A DNA stretch of 64,000 nt from Diprion similis (GCF_021155765.1 NC_060117.1:4802001-4866000); one strand, 5' to 3'. Counted from the first letter of the stretch, positions 27,240 through 38,795 are shown. Notes: generated by a model not told the origin, from the letters alone. Numbers and translations: made by a program.

Positions 27240-28180
27240 AGTTCCTGGGCGTCAAATTAGTCTCAAAAGCGTCATACGGATCGATTCCCAGACAAAAGAT
27301 TTTTCGGCCAGAAAAAATCCAAGGCTAACCACTTTGCATTTTTGGCGAAAATTTCGACGACTTTGAGAAGTGCTGCAATTAATTCTTTAGGGTACTATTC
27401 CGACGTGATTTTGCGAGAGGAATCGATTAATCGCAGTCCCGATACGCTGCGAGCAACACCTGCGAAGTTACAGCCGAAAAACTGCAGATTTTCATCGTCA
27501 TTTCTCTGCTGCTGGTCCTAGGCTATTTTTCATGTGTTTTCTGAGTTCCTGGGCGTCGAATTAGTCTAAAAAGCGTCATACGGATCGATTCCCAGACTAA
27601 AGATTTTTCGGCCAAAAAAAATCCAAGGCTAACCACTTTGCATTTTTGGCGAAAATTTCGACGACTTTGAGAAGTGCTGCAATTAATTCTTTAGGGTACT
27701 ATTGCGACGTGATTTTGCGAGAGGAATCGATTAATCGCAGTCCCGATACGCTGCGAGCAACACCTGCAAAGTTACAGCCGAAAAACTGCAGATTTTCATC
27801 GTCATTTCTCTGCTGCTGGTCCTAGGCTATTTTTCATGTGTTTTCTGAGTTCCTGGGCGTCGAATTAGTCTAAAAAGCGTCATACGGATCGATTCCCAGA
27901 CAAAAGATTTTTCGGCCAAAAAAAATCAAAGGCTAACCACTTTGCATTTTTGGCGAAAATTTCGACGACTTTGAGAAGTGCTGCAATTAATTCTTTAGGG
28001 TACTATTCCGACGTGATTTTGCGAGAGGAATCGATTAATCGCAGTCCCGATACGCTGCGAGCAACACCTGCGAAGTTACAGCCGAAAACCTGCAGATTTT
28101 CATCGTCATTTCTCTGCTGCTGGTCCTAGGCTATTTTTCATGTGTTTTCTGAGTTCCTGGGCGTCGAATTAGTCTAAAAA
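27240..28180 (+). repeat. Displaced satellite segment, first copy
   Basis: Carries rare private variants: CCAGAAAAAATCC (27,308), CAGACTAAAG (about 27,594), ATTGCGACG (27,702), AATCAAAGG (27,926) and AAAACCTGCAG (28,085). All recur 2,736 bp (nine monomers) downstream, at 29,976-30,916. Sharing of private variants over three consecutive units indicates block duplication, not independent mutation. Confidence 0.85.
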
Positions 28181-29975
28181 GCGTCATACGGATCGATTCC
28201 CAGACAAAAGATTTTTCGGCCAAAAAAAATCCAAGGCTAACCCCTTTGCATTTTTGGCGAAAATTTCGACGACTTTGAGAAGTGCTGCAATTAATTCTTT
28301 AGGGTACTATTCCGACGTGATTTTACGAGAGGAATCGATTAATCGCAGTCCCGATACGCTGCGAGCAACACCTGCAAAGTTACAGCCGAAAAACTGCAGA
28401 TTTTCATCGTCATTTCTCTGCTGCTGGTCCTAGGCTATTTTTCATGTGTTTTCTGAGTTCCTGGGCGTCGAATTAGTCTAAAAAGCGTCATACGGATCGA
28501 TTCCCAGACAAAAGATTTTTCGGCCAAAAAAAATCAAAGGCTAACCACTTTGCATTTTTGGCGAAAATTTCGACGACTTCGAGAAGTGCTGCAATTAATT
28601 CTCTAGGGTACTATTCCGACGTGATTTTGCGAGAGGAATCGATTAATCGCAGTCCCGATACGCTGCGAGCAACACCTGCAAAGTTACAGCCGAAAAACTG
28701 CAGATTTTCATCGTCATTTCTCTGCTGCTGGTCCTAGGCTATTTTTCATGTGTTTTCTGAGTTCCTGGGCGTCGAATTAGTCTAAAAAGCGTCATACGGA
28801 TCGATTCCCAGACAAAAGATTTTTCGGCCAAAAAAAATCCAAGGCTCACCCCTTTGCATTTTTGGCGAAAATTTCGACGACTTTGAGAAGTGCTGCAATT
28901 AATTCTTTAGGGTACTATTCCGACGTGATTTTGCGAGAGGAATCGATTAATCGCAGTCCCGATACGCTGCGAGCAACACCTGCGAAGTTACAGCCGAAAA
29001 CCTGCAGATTTTCATCGTCATTTCTCTGCTGCTGGTCCTAGGCTATTTTTCATGTGTTTTCTGAGTTCCTGGGCGTCGAATTAGTCTAAAAAGCGTCATA
29101 CGGATCGATTCCCAGACAAAAGATTTTTCGGCCAAAAAAAATCCAAGGCTAACCCCTTTGCATTTTTGGCGAAAATTTCGACGACTTTGAGAAGTGCTGC
29201 AATTAATTCTTTAGGGTACTATTCCGACGTGATTTTACGAGAGGAATCGATTAATCGCAGTCCCGATACGCTGCGAGCAACACCTGCAAAGTTACAGCCG
29301 AAAAACTGCAGATTTTCATCGTCATTTCTCTGCTGCTGGTCCTAGGCTATTTTTCATGTGTTTTCTGAGTTCCTGGGCGTCGAATTAGTCTAAAAAGCGT
29401 CATACGGATCGATTCCCAGACAAAAGATTTTTCGGCCAAAAAAAATCAAAGGCTAACCACTTTGCATTTTTGGCGAAAATTTCGACGACTTCGAGAAGTG
29501 CTGCAATTAATTCTCTAGGGTACTATTCCGACGTGATTTTGCGAGAGGAATCGATTAATCGCAGTCCCGATACGCTGCGAGCAACACCTGCAAAGTTACA
29601 GCCGAAAAACTGCAGATTTTCATCGTCATTTCTCTGCTGCTGGTCCTAGGCTATTTTTCATGTGTTTTCTGAGTTCCTGGGCGTCGAATTAGTCTAAAAA
29701 GCGTCATACGGATCGATTCCCAGACAAAAGATTTTTCGGCCAAAAAAAATCCAAGGCTCACCCCTTTGCATTTTTGGCGAAAATTTCGACGACTTTGAGA
29801 AGTGCTGCAATTAATTCTTTAGGGTACTATTCCGACGTGATTTTGCGAGAGGAATCGATTAATCGCAGTCCCGATACGCTGCGAGCAACACCTGCAAAGT
29901 TACAGCCGGAAAACTGCAGATTTTCATCGTCATTTCTCTGCTGCTGGTCCTAGGCTATTTTTCATGTGTTTTCTG

Positions 29976-30916
29976 AGTTCCTGGGCGTCAAATTAGTCTC
30001 AAAAGCGTCATACGGATCGATTCCCAGACAAAAGATTTTTCGGCCAGAAAAAATCCAAGGCTAACCACTTTGCATTTTTGGCGAAAATTTCGACGACTTT
30101 GAGAAGTGCTGCAATTAATTCTTTAGGGTACTATTCCGACGTGATTTTGCGAGAGGAATCGATTAATCGCAGTCCCGATACGCTGCGAGCAACACCTGCG
30201 AAGTTACAGCCGAAAAACTGCAGATTTTCATCGTCATTTCTCTGCTGCTGGTCCTAGGCTATTTTTCATGTGTTTTCTGAGTTCCTGGGCGTCGAATTAG
30301 TCTAAAAAGCGTCATACGGATCGATTCCCAGACTAAAGATTTTTCGGCCAAAAAAAATCCAAGGCTAACCACTTTGCATTTTTGGCGAAAATTTCGACGA
30401 CTTTGAGAAGTGCTGCAATTAATTCTTTAGGGTACTATTGCGACGTGATTTTGCGAGAGGAATCGATTAATCGCAGTCCCGATACGCTGCGAGCAACACC
30501 TGCAAAGTTACAGCCGAAAAACTGCAGATTTTCATCGTCATTTCTCTGCTGCTGGTCCTAGGCTATTTTTCATGTGTTTTCTGAGTTCCTGGGCGTCGAA
30601 TTAGTCTAAAAAGCGTCATACGGATCGATTCCCAGACAAAAGATTTTTCGGCCAAAAAAAATCAAAGGCTAACCACTTTGCATTTTTGGCGAAAATTTCG
30701 ACGACTTTGAGAAGTGCTGCAATTAATTCTTTAGGGTACTATTCCGACGTGATTTTGCGAGAGGAATCGATTAATCGCAGTCCCGATACGCTGCGAGCAA
30801 CACCTGCGAAGTTACAGCCGAAAACCTGCAGATTTTCATCGTCATTTCTCTGCTGCTGGTCCTAGGCTATTTTTCATGTGTTTTCTGAGTTCCTGGGCGT
30901 CGAATTAGTCTAAAAA
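29976..30916 (+). repeat. Displaced satellite segment, second copy
   Basis: Second copy of the 27,240-28,180 segment, offset 2,736 bp. To its left, two adjacent three-monomer (912-bp) blocks share TTTTACGAGA (28,321 and 29,233) and TCTCTAGGG (28,600 and 29,512). TCTCTAGGG appears again at 31,032, five monomers further on. Confidence 0.85.
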
Positions 30917-31867
30917 GCGTCATACGGATCGATTCCCAGACAAAAGATTTTTCGGCCAAAAAAAATCAAAGGCTAACCACTTTGCATTTTTGGCGAAAAT
31001 TTCGACGACTTCGAGAAGTGCTGCAATTAATTCTCTAGGGTACTATTCCGACGTGATTTTGCGAGAGGAATCGATTAATCGCAGTCCCGATACGCTGCGA
31101 GCAACACCTGCAAAGTTACAGCCGAAAAACTGCAGATTTTCATCGTCATTTCTCTGCTGCTGGTCCTAGGCTATTTTTCATGTGTTTTCTGAGTTCCTGG
31201 GCGTCGAATTAGTCTAAAAAGCGTCATACGGATCGATTCCCAGACAAAAGATTTTTCGGCCAAAAAAAATCCAAGGCTCACCCCTTTGCATTTTTGGCGA
31301 AAATTTCGACGACTTTGAGAAGTGCTGCAATTAATTCTTTAGGGTACTATTCCGACGTGATTTTGCGAGAGGAATCGATTAATCGCAGTCCCGATACGCT
31401 GCGAGCAACACCTGCAAAGTTACAGCCGGAAAACTGCAGATTTTCATCGTCATTTCTCTGCTGCTGGTCCTAGGCTATTTTTCATGTGTTTTCTGAGTTC
31501 CTGGGCGTCGAATTAGTCTAAAAAGCGTCATACGGATCGATTCCCAGACAAAAGATTTTTCGGCCAAAAAAAATCCAAGGCTAACCCCTTTGCATTTTTG
31601 GCGAAAATTTCGACGACTTTGAGAAGTGCTGCAATTAATTCTTTAGGGTACTATTCCGACGTGATTTTGCGAGAGGAATCGATTAATCGCAGTCCCGATA
31701 CGCTGCGAGCAACACCTGCAAAGTTACAGCCGAAAAACTGCAGATTTTCATCGTCATTTCTCTGCTGCTGGTCCTAGGCTATTTTTCATGTGTTTTCTGA
31801 GTTCCTGGGCGTCGAATTAGTCTAAAAAGCGTCATACGGATCGATTCCCAGACAAAAGATTTTTCGG

Positions 31868-32175
31868 CTAAAAAAATTCAAGGCTCACAACTTCAAATTT
31901 TTCGCGAAATTAATGGCGAATCTATCAAATGCTGCAAATTATACACTCACACATCATTTCGACTGATTCTTGCGAGAGAACGCGATTAAGTGCAGTCCTC
32001 ATACGCTGCGAGCATCTGATAAAAAATACGAATACAATCATACGAAAAACAAGGAATTTTCTCAACACCTCTCCAACTCTTGGTCCAACGCTATTTCAAA
32101 CGTCTTTTTCGCATCCTTCAGCATATAATCAGTTTTAAAAGAGCTGACGACGACAACTCCGGACAAAAAAATCCT
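31868..32175 (+). repeat. Diverged edge monomer of the satellite
   Basis: The sequence continues in register with the array but is strongly diverged. Recognisable monomer words include AATGCTGCAAATTA, CTTGCGAGAGAACGCGATTA, CTCATACGCTGCGAGCA, CTTGGTCCAACGCTATTT and AAAAAGAGCTGACG-like text. Decay at the array edge is typical of satellites, where homogenisation by unequal exchange is least effective. The homology fades near 32,175. Confidence 0.85.
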
Positions 32176-32795
32176 GGAGTGTAAGATTCGCAAACAAAAA
32201 CATTCCTTTTCTCTTGCAGCGATAAGAGCACTGGCCAAAATGTATGACCATTGCACAGGGTTATCGAAAAGATGGTGAAGAAAAATTACAAACTCTTAGT
32301 CATCAAACTTCAGTTATTTATTAAATATGCCCGAATTGTCGTACAAGTGTTTGGGTGTCAGTGTGTAGTAATATATCCAACAAGCTACTTTATAGTATAA
32401 TAATGACTGACAAAAATAAATTCACAATTGTTATTGAACATCACATACCTTATTATATACATTATCATAAAACACACCTTATTTCCAGCAAAATATGAAA
32501 AATATAATATCAGATAGTCATTGTCGTAGTATAGTGAGTACAGTTCAAACTCAAGCTCGCGTACATACGCATATGTTGCACCTCCGCAGATTACGATATA
32601 TTATCTATGATATTGTATTGTCACTATTCTCTTAACCTCGATGGAAAAATATACACAAATAATTGAATTTTTCCATATTAAATTCGCATTTTGACAGCTG
32701 TCGCTCCTCGATGATTTCAACGTCTTTTTTTGAATTGTTAAGGACGATCAGTCAAGAAAGAGTTGTATGACTAGAATCACAGATGAAATGGTTTG
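32176..32795. other. AT-rich spacer between edge monomer and relic monomer
   Basis: No gene recognised. Short open frames here have no coding character. I see no terminal repeats that would mark a transposon. Confidence 0.6.
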
Positions 32796-33005
32796 TGCTT
32801 CAAATTTTGTAAAAAAAAAGTGTTTCCACTTCGGATTTCAAATTATGCCAGAATTAATTCTAAGACGCATCACATCGACGTGATTTTGCGAGAAGACATG
32901 ATTGGGCGCAGTCGGAAGAAGCGAAAGACTTCTTCTCGTCATTTCTCTGCTGTTGGTCCTACGCTGTTTTTGATGTCATCTCCACGTTCCTAGAGTTCCA
33001 GTCTT
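32796..33005 (+). repeat. Isolated degenerate satellite monomer
   Basis: A single partial monomer outside the array. It matches GAATTAATTCTAAGACG, the ATCGACGTGATTTTGCGAGA word, the GGGCGCAGTC word, TCGTCATTTCTCTGCTG and TTGGTCCTACGCTGTTTTT, in the same order and orientation as the consensus. About 100 bp of the unit is missing or unrecognisable. An open frame of 66 codons across it is incidental. Confidence 0.82.
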
Positions 33006-33593
33006 TAGTTTAGAATTAGTTTTACTCTCTAATGCCACGAAAATAATATCGCTGAATGAAAAATGAACTGAAGCGATTTTCTCCTATAGATCCTTCAAAT
33101 AACTTATAATTGTATCAACGTATGCATGCATACATATTATTACAATCAATTCTAAGGTTTAAAATTCTTTATCGGAAAAATTCAGTGATATCGACTATCG
33201 AAAGGGAAATGTCGGTCTTTGCGACATATCGACGTAACCTGCCTAAAATATCATTTGAACTAAATAGTAGATACTTGCAAGATGCACGTCACTCTGACGG
33301 TGATTTACCTTGTAATTGCCTGATAGTCTTATCAATAAGGTCTATTAGCTTATCACGATATTGACCTTCTCTCCATGTCTATCATCAACATACTCACATG
33401 ACCGAAGTCTATCAATAATGAAAATATACGAATAAAGTAAATCAAGGAAAATAAAATTGGAGGTTAGTAAAGGCATCACGATGTAAACACAACACATTCC
33501 TACTTGAAAAGAATTATTCAATACTCACAATTCCCATCCCCCTTATTTGAAAATTAATTAAATTCCACAGCCACGATTCGACAATCACAAACA
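33006..33593. other. Upstream region and 5' UTR of IntS11
   Basis: AT-rich region just upstream of the IntS11 start. It includes TATCGAC/TATCGAAAG words near 33,188-33,235 that resemble, but do not match, the insect DRE motif TATCGATA. The transcription start cannot be placed. An 84-codon open frame on the plus strand at 33110-33364 shows no family resemblance and is not called. Confidence 0.45.
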
Positions 33594-35559
33594 ATGCCTG
33601 ACATCAAAGTAACGCCTCTTGGCGCCGGCCAAGACGTGGGCAGGAGTTGCATTCTGGTTACCATGGGAGGTAAAAACATAATGCTGGACTGCGGTATGCA
33701 CATGGGATTCAATGACGAGAGAAGGTTCCCGGACTTCTCATACATAGTGCCTGAGGGGCCAGCCACTAACTACATCGACTGTGTTATCATCTCGCACTTT
33801 CACCTGGATCACTGCGGGGCACTACCCTATTTCACAGAAATGGTTGGCTACACAGGTCCGATCTATATGACCCACCCGACCAAAGCGATCGCCCCAATTC
33901 TCTTAGAGGATATGCGGAAGGTGGCGGTGGAGCGAAAGGGCGAGAGCAACTTCTTCACTTCTCAAATGATCAAGGACTGCATGAAGAAGGTAGTCGCCGT
34001 TACGCTGCACCAGTCAGTCATGGTTGACCCTGAACTGGAGATAAAGGCCTATTACGCAGGGCACGTGCTGGGCGCTGCAATGTTCTGGGTTCGTGTGGGT
34101 TCGCAATCAATCGTCTACACCGGTGACTACAACATGACTCCAGATCGGCATCTAGGAGCTGCTTGGATCGACAAATGCAGACCAGATCTCCTGATATCAG
34201 AATCGACGTATGCCACGACCATCCGAGACTCGAAACGATGCAGGGAGAGGGATTTCTTGAAAAAGGTGCACGAGTGCATCGATAGAGGCGGCAAGGTTCT
34301 CATACCAGTATTCGCTCTCGGGCGTGCCCAGGAGCTCTGCATACTGTTGGAAACTTATTGGGAAAGGATGAACTTGAAGGTGCCTGTGTATTTCGCCCTC
34401 GGTCTGACGGAGAAGGCTAACAATTACTACAAGATGTTTATCACGTGGACCAACCAGAAGATAAAGAAAACGTTTGTGCAGAGGAATATGTTTGATTTTA
34501 AGCATATAAAGCCCTTTGACAAGTCCTACATTGATAATCCTGGCGCCATGGTGGTCTTCGCTACTCCTGGGATGCTGCATGCTGGACTATCATTGCAGAT
34601 TTTTAAGAAGTGGGCACCGAACGAAGCCAATATGGTCATTATGCCTGGGTTCTGCGTCCAGGGGACGGTCGGTCACAAAGTTTTAAACGGCACTAAACGC
34701 ATTGAGTTTGAAAATCGGCAGATCGTCGAGGTCAAAATGGCTGTCGAATACATGTCGTTCTCAGCTCACGCTGATGCAAAAGGCATCATGCAGCTGATTC
34801 AGTATTGCGAACCTAAGAACGTAATGCTCGTTCATGGTGAGGCTGCAAAAATGGAATTTCTAAAGGAGAAAATAAGGCAAGAATTTGGCACCAGTTGCTA
34901 CAATCCTGCCAATGGAGAGACGTGCGTTATTTACACTACTGCCAAAGTTCCTGTTGATGCCTCGCTTGCTCTTCTGAAAGCTGAGGCAAAGAGATATTCT
35001 GCTCTACCTCCAGATCCAAAAAGAAGAAGGCTGCTACATAGTGTATTAATGTTGAAGGAAGACGGTGTTTGTCTAGTTGATGCTGATGAGGTAATACACT
35101 GATATCTACCATAAGTCATTCCACATTTTCATCATTTCCTTCATGATGTAAATACAGTTTTCAAACATTTTTCAAAATACTTAATATAAATGATTGCATA
35201 TTTTCAATCGTGATAAAGTTAGTAAAAATCAAAATGTAACTTTGAATCATGTTAAAATTGATTTCCAGGTTGCCAGGGCAGCAGGAATCACAAGGCATGT
35301 AGTAAGATTCACATCTACAGTACAAATAAGGGATCCAGGTCCAGCCCACGCGACAACACTCAAGCTCTTGCAACCACTGAAGGAAAGATTAGTAGGGTGG
35401 ACGGTACAACTCACTGATGGTTCGATATCAGTAGAATCAGTATTGGTCAAAGTCGAAGGAGGTGAAGATGAGTCCAAGAGTGTATATGTTTCCTGGACGA
35501 ATCAAGACGAAGATTTGGGAAGTTACATTCTTGGCTTCTTGCAAACAATGCTCAACTGA
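33594..35559 (+). CDS. IntS11: Integrator complex subunit 11 (RNA endonuclease)
   Basis: Two coding exons, 33594-35090 and 35269-35559, joined after ...DADE with an intact frame (GAG|GTAATA ... TTCCAG|GTTGCC); 595 residues, close to the roughly 600 of animal IntS11. IntS11 is the metallo-beta-lactamase/beta-CASP nuclease of Integrator, cutting nascent snRNA, enhancer RNA and promoter-proximally paused mRNA in the nucleus. The zinc motif HFHLDH is at residues 68-73, with further ligands in [14 protein letters not shown] and, in the C-terminal part, FSAHAD and LVHGE. The glutamate of ESTYATT is present. The C-terminal exon carries the domain that pairs with IntS9. The start [10 protein letters not shown] fits the family's usual beginning. 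Nothing is truncated. The satellite array ends about 1.7 kb upstream. Confidence 0.97.
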
Positions 35560-35938
35560 ACTCTTTTTATCGAATTTCTATGAAAGATTTTTATACACAA
35601 GATTTTGTATACAAATTGTGCTTGTGCACGAACATATAGATATATAAGATTGTTGGCTTGTTGGTATTTGTAAAAAGTCAACGTGATTGTACTTCAAACA
35701 ATCAACTCAAGTTCATCTTCATTAAAATTTATTGATTTATAAGAAGTGTATTTTACAATTGGCTGTATCTTGCTCAGGAATCAAGGCAAGCAATGTTCAT
35801 ACAATTCTTCTGATGTACATACATATCGCGTCATTGTATGATGGTAATGATAATTGCATAAAGCACTATCTTTAAAGCGTGCTTCACCGAATCATATTTT
35901 CCTAAAATTAGCTCTGTACATAAACCCAAATAAATTCA

Positions 35939-35944
35939 ATAATT
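35939..35944 (+). terminator. Candidate poly(A) signal of IntS11
   Basis: AATAAA 380 bp downstream of the IntS11 stop, within AT-rich sequence. No better canonical hexamer was noticed closer to the stop. Confidence 0.45.
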
Positions 35945-36540
35945 CATATGCCGCTGAGATAATGTTTCCTTGATTAAAAAAAAAAATCGACTTACAGTAG
36001 ATTTCCCAACTACTGACCCTTTTCGAATACACTATTTTAACTATTTGGTGGAAAATTAAAAAATATCAATTTACAACTTTCAGTGATAATACTGAATACA
36101 GCATATTGGAAAAGTGAAAGCTCAATAATTGCGGCATCTACCATAAGGATTACATTGCTAAATAAATTGAGTACTGAATATAACAATTCAACACGTTCCT
36201 AATTTTCAATATACACAGTCGGATTTGAAAATTCACGCAAAAGTACAAGTTCTCAGCTGGAAACTCATCTAAATAACTATCTACAAATATGCCTGGTTCA
36301 GTTCCTTGAAAAAATTCGTTTAAAATAACGGGGAATTGTGGGTAATCATTGAACAACGAGGAATTCATTCTCATGCTTTGCGATTTCGTTGTTTTATTGC
36401 AAAAGGATTAATTATGGATTAGATTAAGTAAAAAATTTGAAAAACTCAATTTACACGCGTGACCGGCTATCTAGCGGATAAAATGAGTGCTGTCGAAAGT
36501 TACTCTTTACTCTTCATACTCTATGCATCAGTCATTTAAG
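35945..36540. other. Intergenic between IntS11 and ATP synthase epsilon
   Basis: AT-rich. A 74-codon minus-strand open frame (36150-36374, beginning MRMNSSLFNDYPQ) is the only item of note. It has no recognised domain, no clear splice context and no partner exon, so it is not called as a gene. Confidence 0.5.
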
Positions 36541-36649
36541 ATGCGTTCCGAAAAACACCCAAAGATAAAGGCAGAGCTAATCAAAAACACGGCAGCGCAA
36601 AAGAGATAAAGAATTATTGACTGCGCTGGGATCTAATTTCGGAACGCAC
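36541..36649 (+). repeat. Short TIR-like interspersed element, copy 1
   Basis: Bounded by TGCGTTCCGAAA and TTTCGGAACGCA, a perfect 12-bp inverted pair. The interior (CAGAGCTA, CAGCGC, GAGATAAA, GCGCTGG in order) is shared with the reverse complement of 62,300-62,425. No convincing target-site duplication. It lies about 120 bp upstream of the ATP synthase epsilon start, so it may sit in the promoter. Confidence 0.7.
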
Positions 36650-36770
36650 CTTTAGAAGAGCAGAATACTATTTCCGGTAATAATTCTGATAGCTCTTCCC
36701 CGATCAGTGTCTGCCGTTTGGTTGATTGAGATATTTTCTGAAGTAAACTTGACGTTAAAGAGAAATAAAG

Positions 36771-38673
36771 ATGAGCGCGTGGAGGCAAGCTGGACTTAAG
36801 TAAGTTTATGCGCATTATTTATTGTTGGGATAAAAGTAGTCCAGTGATCTATGCCACAAAAGTTCAGCTGAAATTTCGTTTCACCGATTTTTTCTGCATA
36901 AGTTATGTAACCTAACATAATATGAAATTAATTGTTTAAGGTGTAAACTTGAATACTACATTGGTGTTAATTATTTCAGCTACATCAACTACTCGCAAAT
37001 CGCCGCTAAGCTCGTTCGGCGTGCTTTGAAGCCTAACTTTAAAACAGATGCTCTCAAGCGGGATGATTCTACCGTCAAGTTCACCCAATGGAAAGATGGC
37101 AAAGCAATCAGTAAGTTGTCTATTTTTTATTATCCTCGGCTGGTCGTTCTATTTTACAAGTATAATTTACCTGTCACTCTAATTAATCAAATTTATATTT
37201 AAGATATTTCTTACTGAATGGAAATTAAAATTAACTTATTGATTTTGCTCATCTTCGTCCACTTTGTATACACAAATATAATTTATCAACACAATTTGAC
37301 CCAGAAAAGAGTCGTTGATGTCCATTCATTTGTTTTTGGCAGCGCTAAAGCACAACTGGAATTTACCAATTAACCTGATTACACAATTCCGTTGGTATTC
37401 CAATGAATAGGTAAACAGTTTACTTGGAACATGGAATAATCAGCCCTGTGTTACATAGTTACATATTATTAATCAAATTTCCAATTTGAGCATTTTAACT
37501 TGTTTTAAAAGGTCATTGAAATAATTTGGTAAGCCAGTTTTGTAATTTAAAAATCATTCAATTCATTGTTATTCATTTATTTCGATCTTGTGACTTTGAC
37601 CAAAGAGCTAATTTTACTATGGATAAAAGATTAATTGTAAAAAAATAGCTACGAATATTTTTTTTCTATCAGAAAATGTACGATCTCCAATTTAGTCTTT
37701 ATTCATTAATAAATATTAAAATGGGAACAATATACCTTTAAAATTCGTGATCAGTTGGAAATATTGCCTTCTGATTCAATCACAGTAGTTAAAGGACTAA
37801 AAATTCAAGTGTACTCCAAAGATTTTCACAAAATACTGACAATATGACTCGTAATTTTAATATTCATGATTTCTGTTATCTGAGTAATTTTGTACCTTTT
37901 ACAGCCGATAAATACTAAAGTCATCAATACGTAAGTTTATAGTTTCAAGTGTGATAAAACAAAAAACGCAAGTACTTGCATTTTGAAATTTTGTGAAAGT
38001 GTGAACTCATCTGTTATAATAATAATAATTAATTTATTCAATTACTAGTATCTGTATGACCATTAATCATGCATGGGACTTGATTGCAATTTTGTGAAAA
38101 CTAACTAACCATCTGATCCAAGATTTTAAGCAACCGTTACTTTATTCCAAGCAATCAACAATTGATTACTGAATTAATACCATTTGAAGGCATGTAATAT
38201 CTGTTGAGAAATAAGTTTTTTTTCTCTAAAACTGATAAAGCCCTGAATAATTTTTGAAAAATTTGATTGCTGATTTATTTAAACTTCAGTAAAATTTTAA
38301 CATGTTTATTTTATTTTACAGTGGTAAAATCCTCACCCAACTTCCAGTTCTTTTGCAGCTGTATATAGTCATCTGACCAGGCTACATCTTGACTATTGGA
38401 TTCATAGTCTTCACCATTTGTCTTATTACCCTATTACATCGCCCTTGCGTGTATCGGATTATGTGCATAATAGTTAACAAGGAGTAGAAAGTCCCTGTCA
38501 TGATCGAATAGCCAAAGTAGCCTGGTTCTGTCAGTTAAATAGATGAAAATCTACAGTTATAATAGTACTAATCAATAGTATGATAAACTAATAAATATAA
38601 AAAAATATTGAAAAAAAAAAGGTTGAATTAACTAATTTCTTTTAAAAATTAATAACTTTGTTTCAGAGCAATA
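36771..38673 (+). CDS. ATP5F1E: ATP synthase F1 subunit epsilon (stunted-like)
   Basis: Small central-stalk subunit of mitochondrial F1Fo ATP synthase, anchoring gamma and delta to the c-ring. Exon 1 (36771-36799) encodes MSAWRQAGL and exon 2 (36980-37110) continues NYINYSQIAAKLVRRALKP to FTQWKDGKAI; both match the family closely. The intron is GTAAGT...TTTCAG. Exon 2 ends in phase 1 at A|GTAAGT, and three good acceptors can supply the end: 37905-37918 (tail TDKY), 38322-38369 (MVKSSPN... tail), and 38667-38673 (tail KQ, followed by AATAAA at 38767). The coordinates here take the last one; with it the protein is about 55 residues. In Drosophila the homologue stunted also makes C-terminal variants and is reported as a ligand of Methuselah. 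The identity is secure; the last exon is not. Confidence 0.88.
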
Positions 38674-38766
38674 AACTACAACATTGTGGCACCATAGGGC
38701 AATTCACCTGATGAATGCGGGTCGATTAAGAGTAATTCATGTATGATAATACCAGTTGTTATGTAA

Positions 38767-38772
38767 AATAAA
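38767..38772 (+). terminator. Candidate poly(A) signal of ATP synthase epsilon
   Basis: AATAAA about 95 bp after the KQ-type stop. Another AATAAA at 38590 could serve the middle alternative exon. Confidence 0.5.
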
Positions 38773-38795
38773 CACATCTTCACACAACCAGTAAA

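Larger units (their letters stand above)
1..31867 (+). repeat. 304-bp satellite DNA array, about 104.8 tandem monomers
   Basis: Head-to-tail tandem array filling the first half of the window and truncated by its left edge. Monomers begin at 1, 305, 609, 913 and so on to 31617, always in steps of 304 bp. Copies differ by scattered substitutions; I found no length change, even in the run of eight A in each unit. GC of one copy counted by hand is about 43%, clearly higher than the flanking introns. Each unit carries a PstI-type CTGCAG, usually an AvrII-type CCTAGG, the 10-bp palindrome CGATTAATCG (broken in some variants), and an imperfect inverted pair TTTTTCGGCCAAAAA / TTTTTGGCGAAAAT about 30 bp apart. 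Open frames of about 75-81 codons in some copies are by-products of the repeat. I infer a heterochromatic or centromere-type satellite. No CENP-B box was seen. Confidence 0.98.

Noticed and set aside
1-31867. CRISPR-like array
   Set aside because: The repeat unit is 304 bp with no unique spacers and the DNA is eukaryotic. It is a satellite.
34197-34580. 127-codon minus-strand frame within IntS11
   Set aside because: Antisense shadow of the IntS11 coding exon, caused by its codon composition.
36150-36374. Minus-strand 74-codon frame as a small gene
   Set aside because: No homologous family recognised, no partner exons, and the second half is low-quality, intron-like sequence. Chance remains the best explanation.
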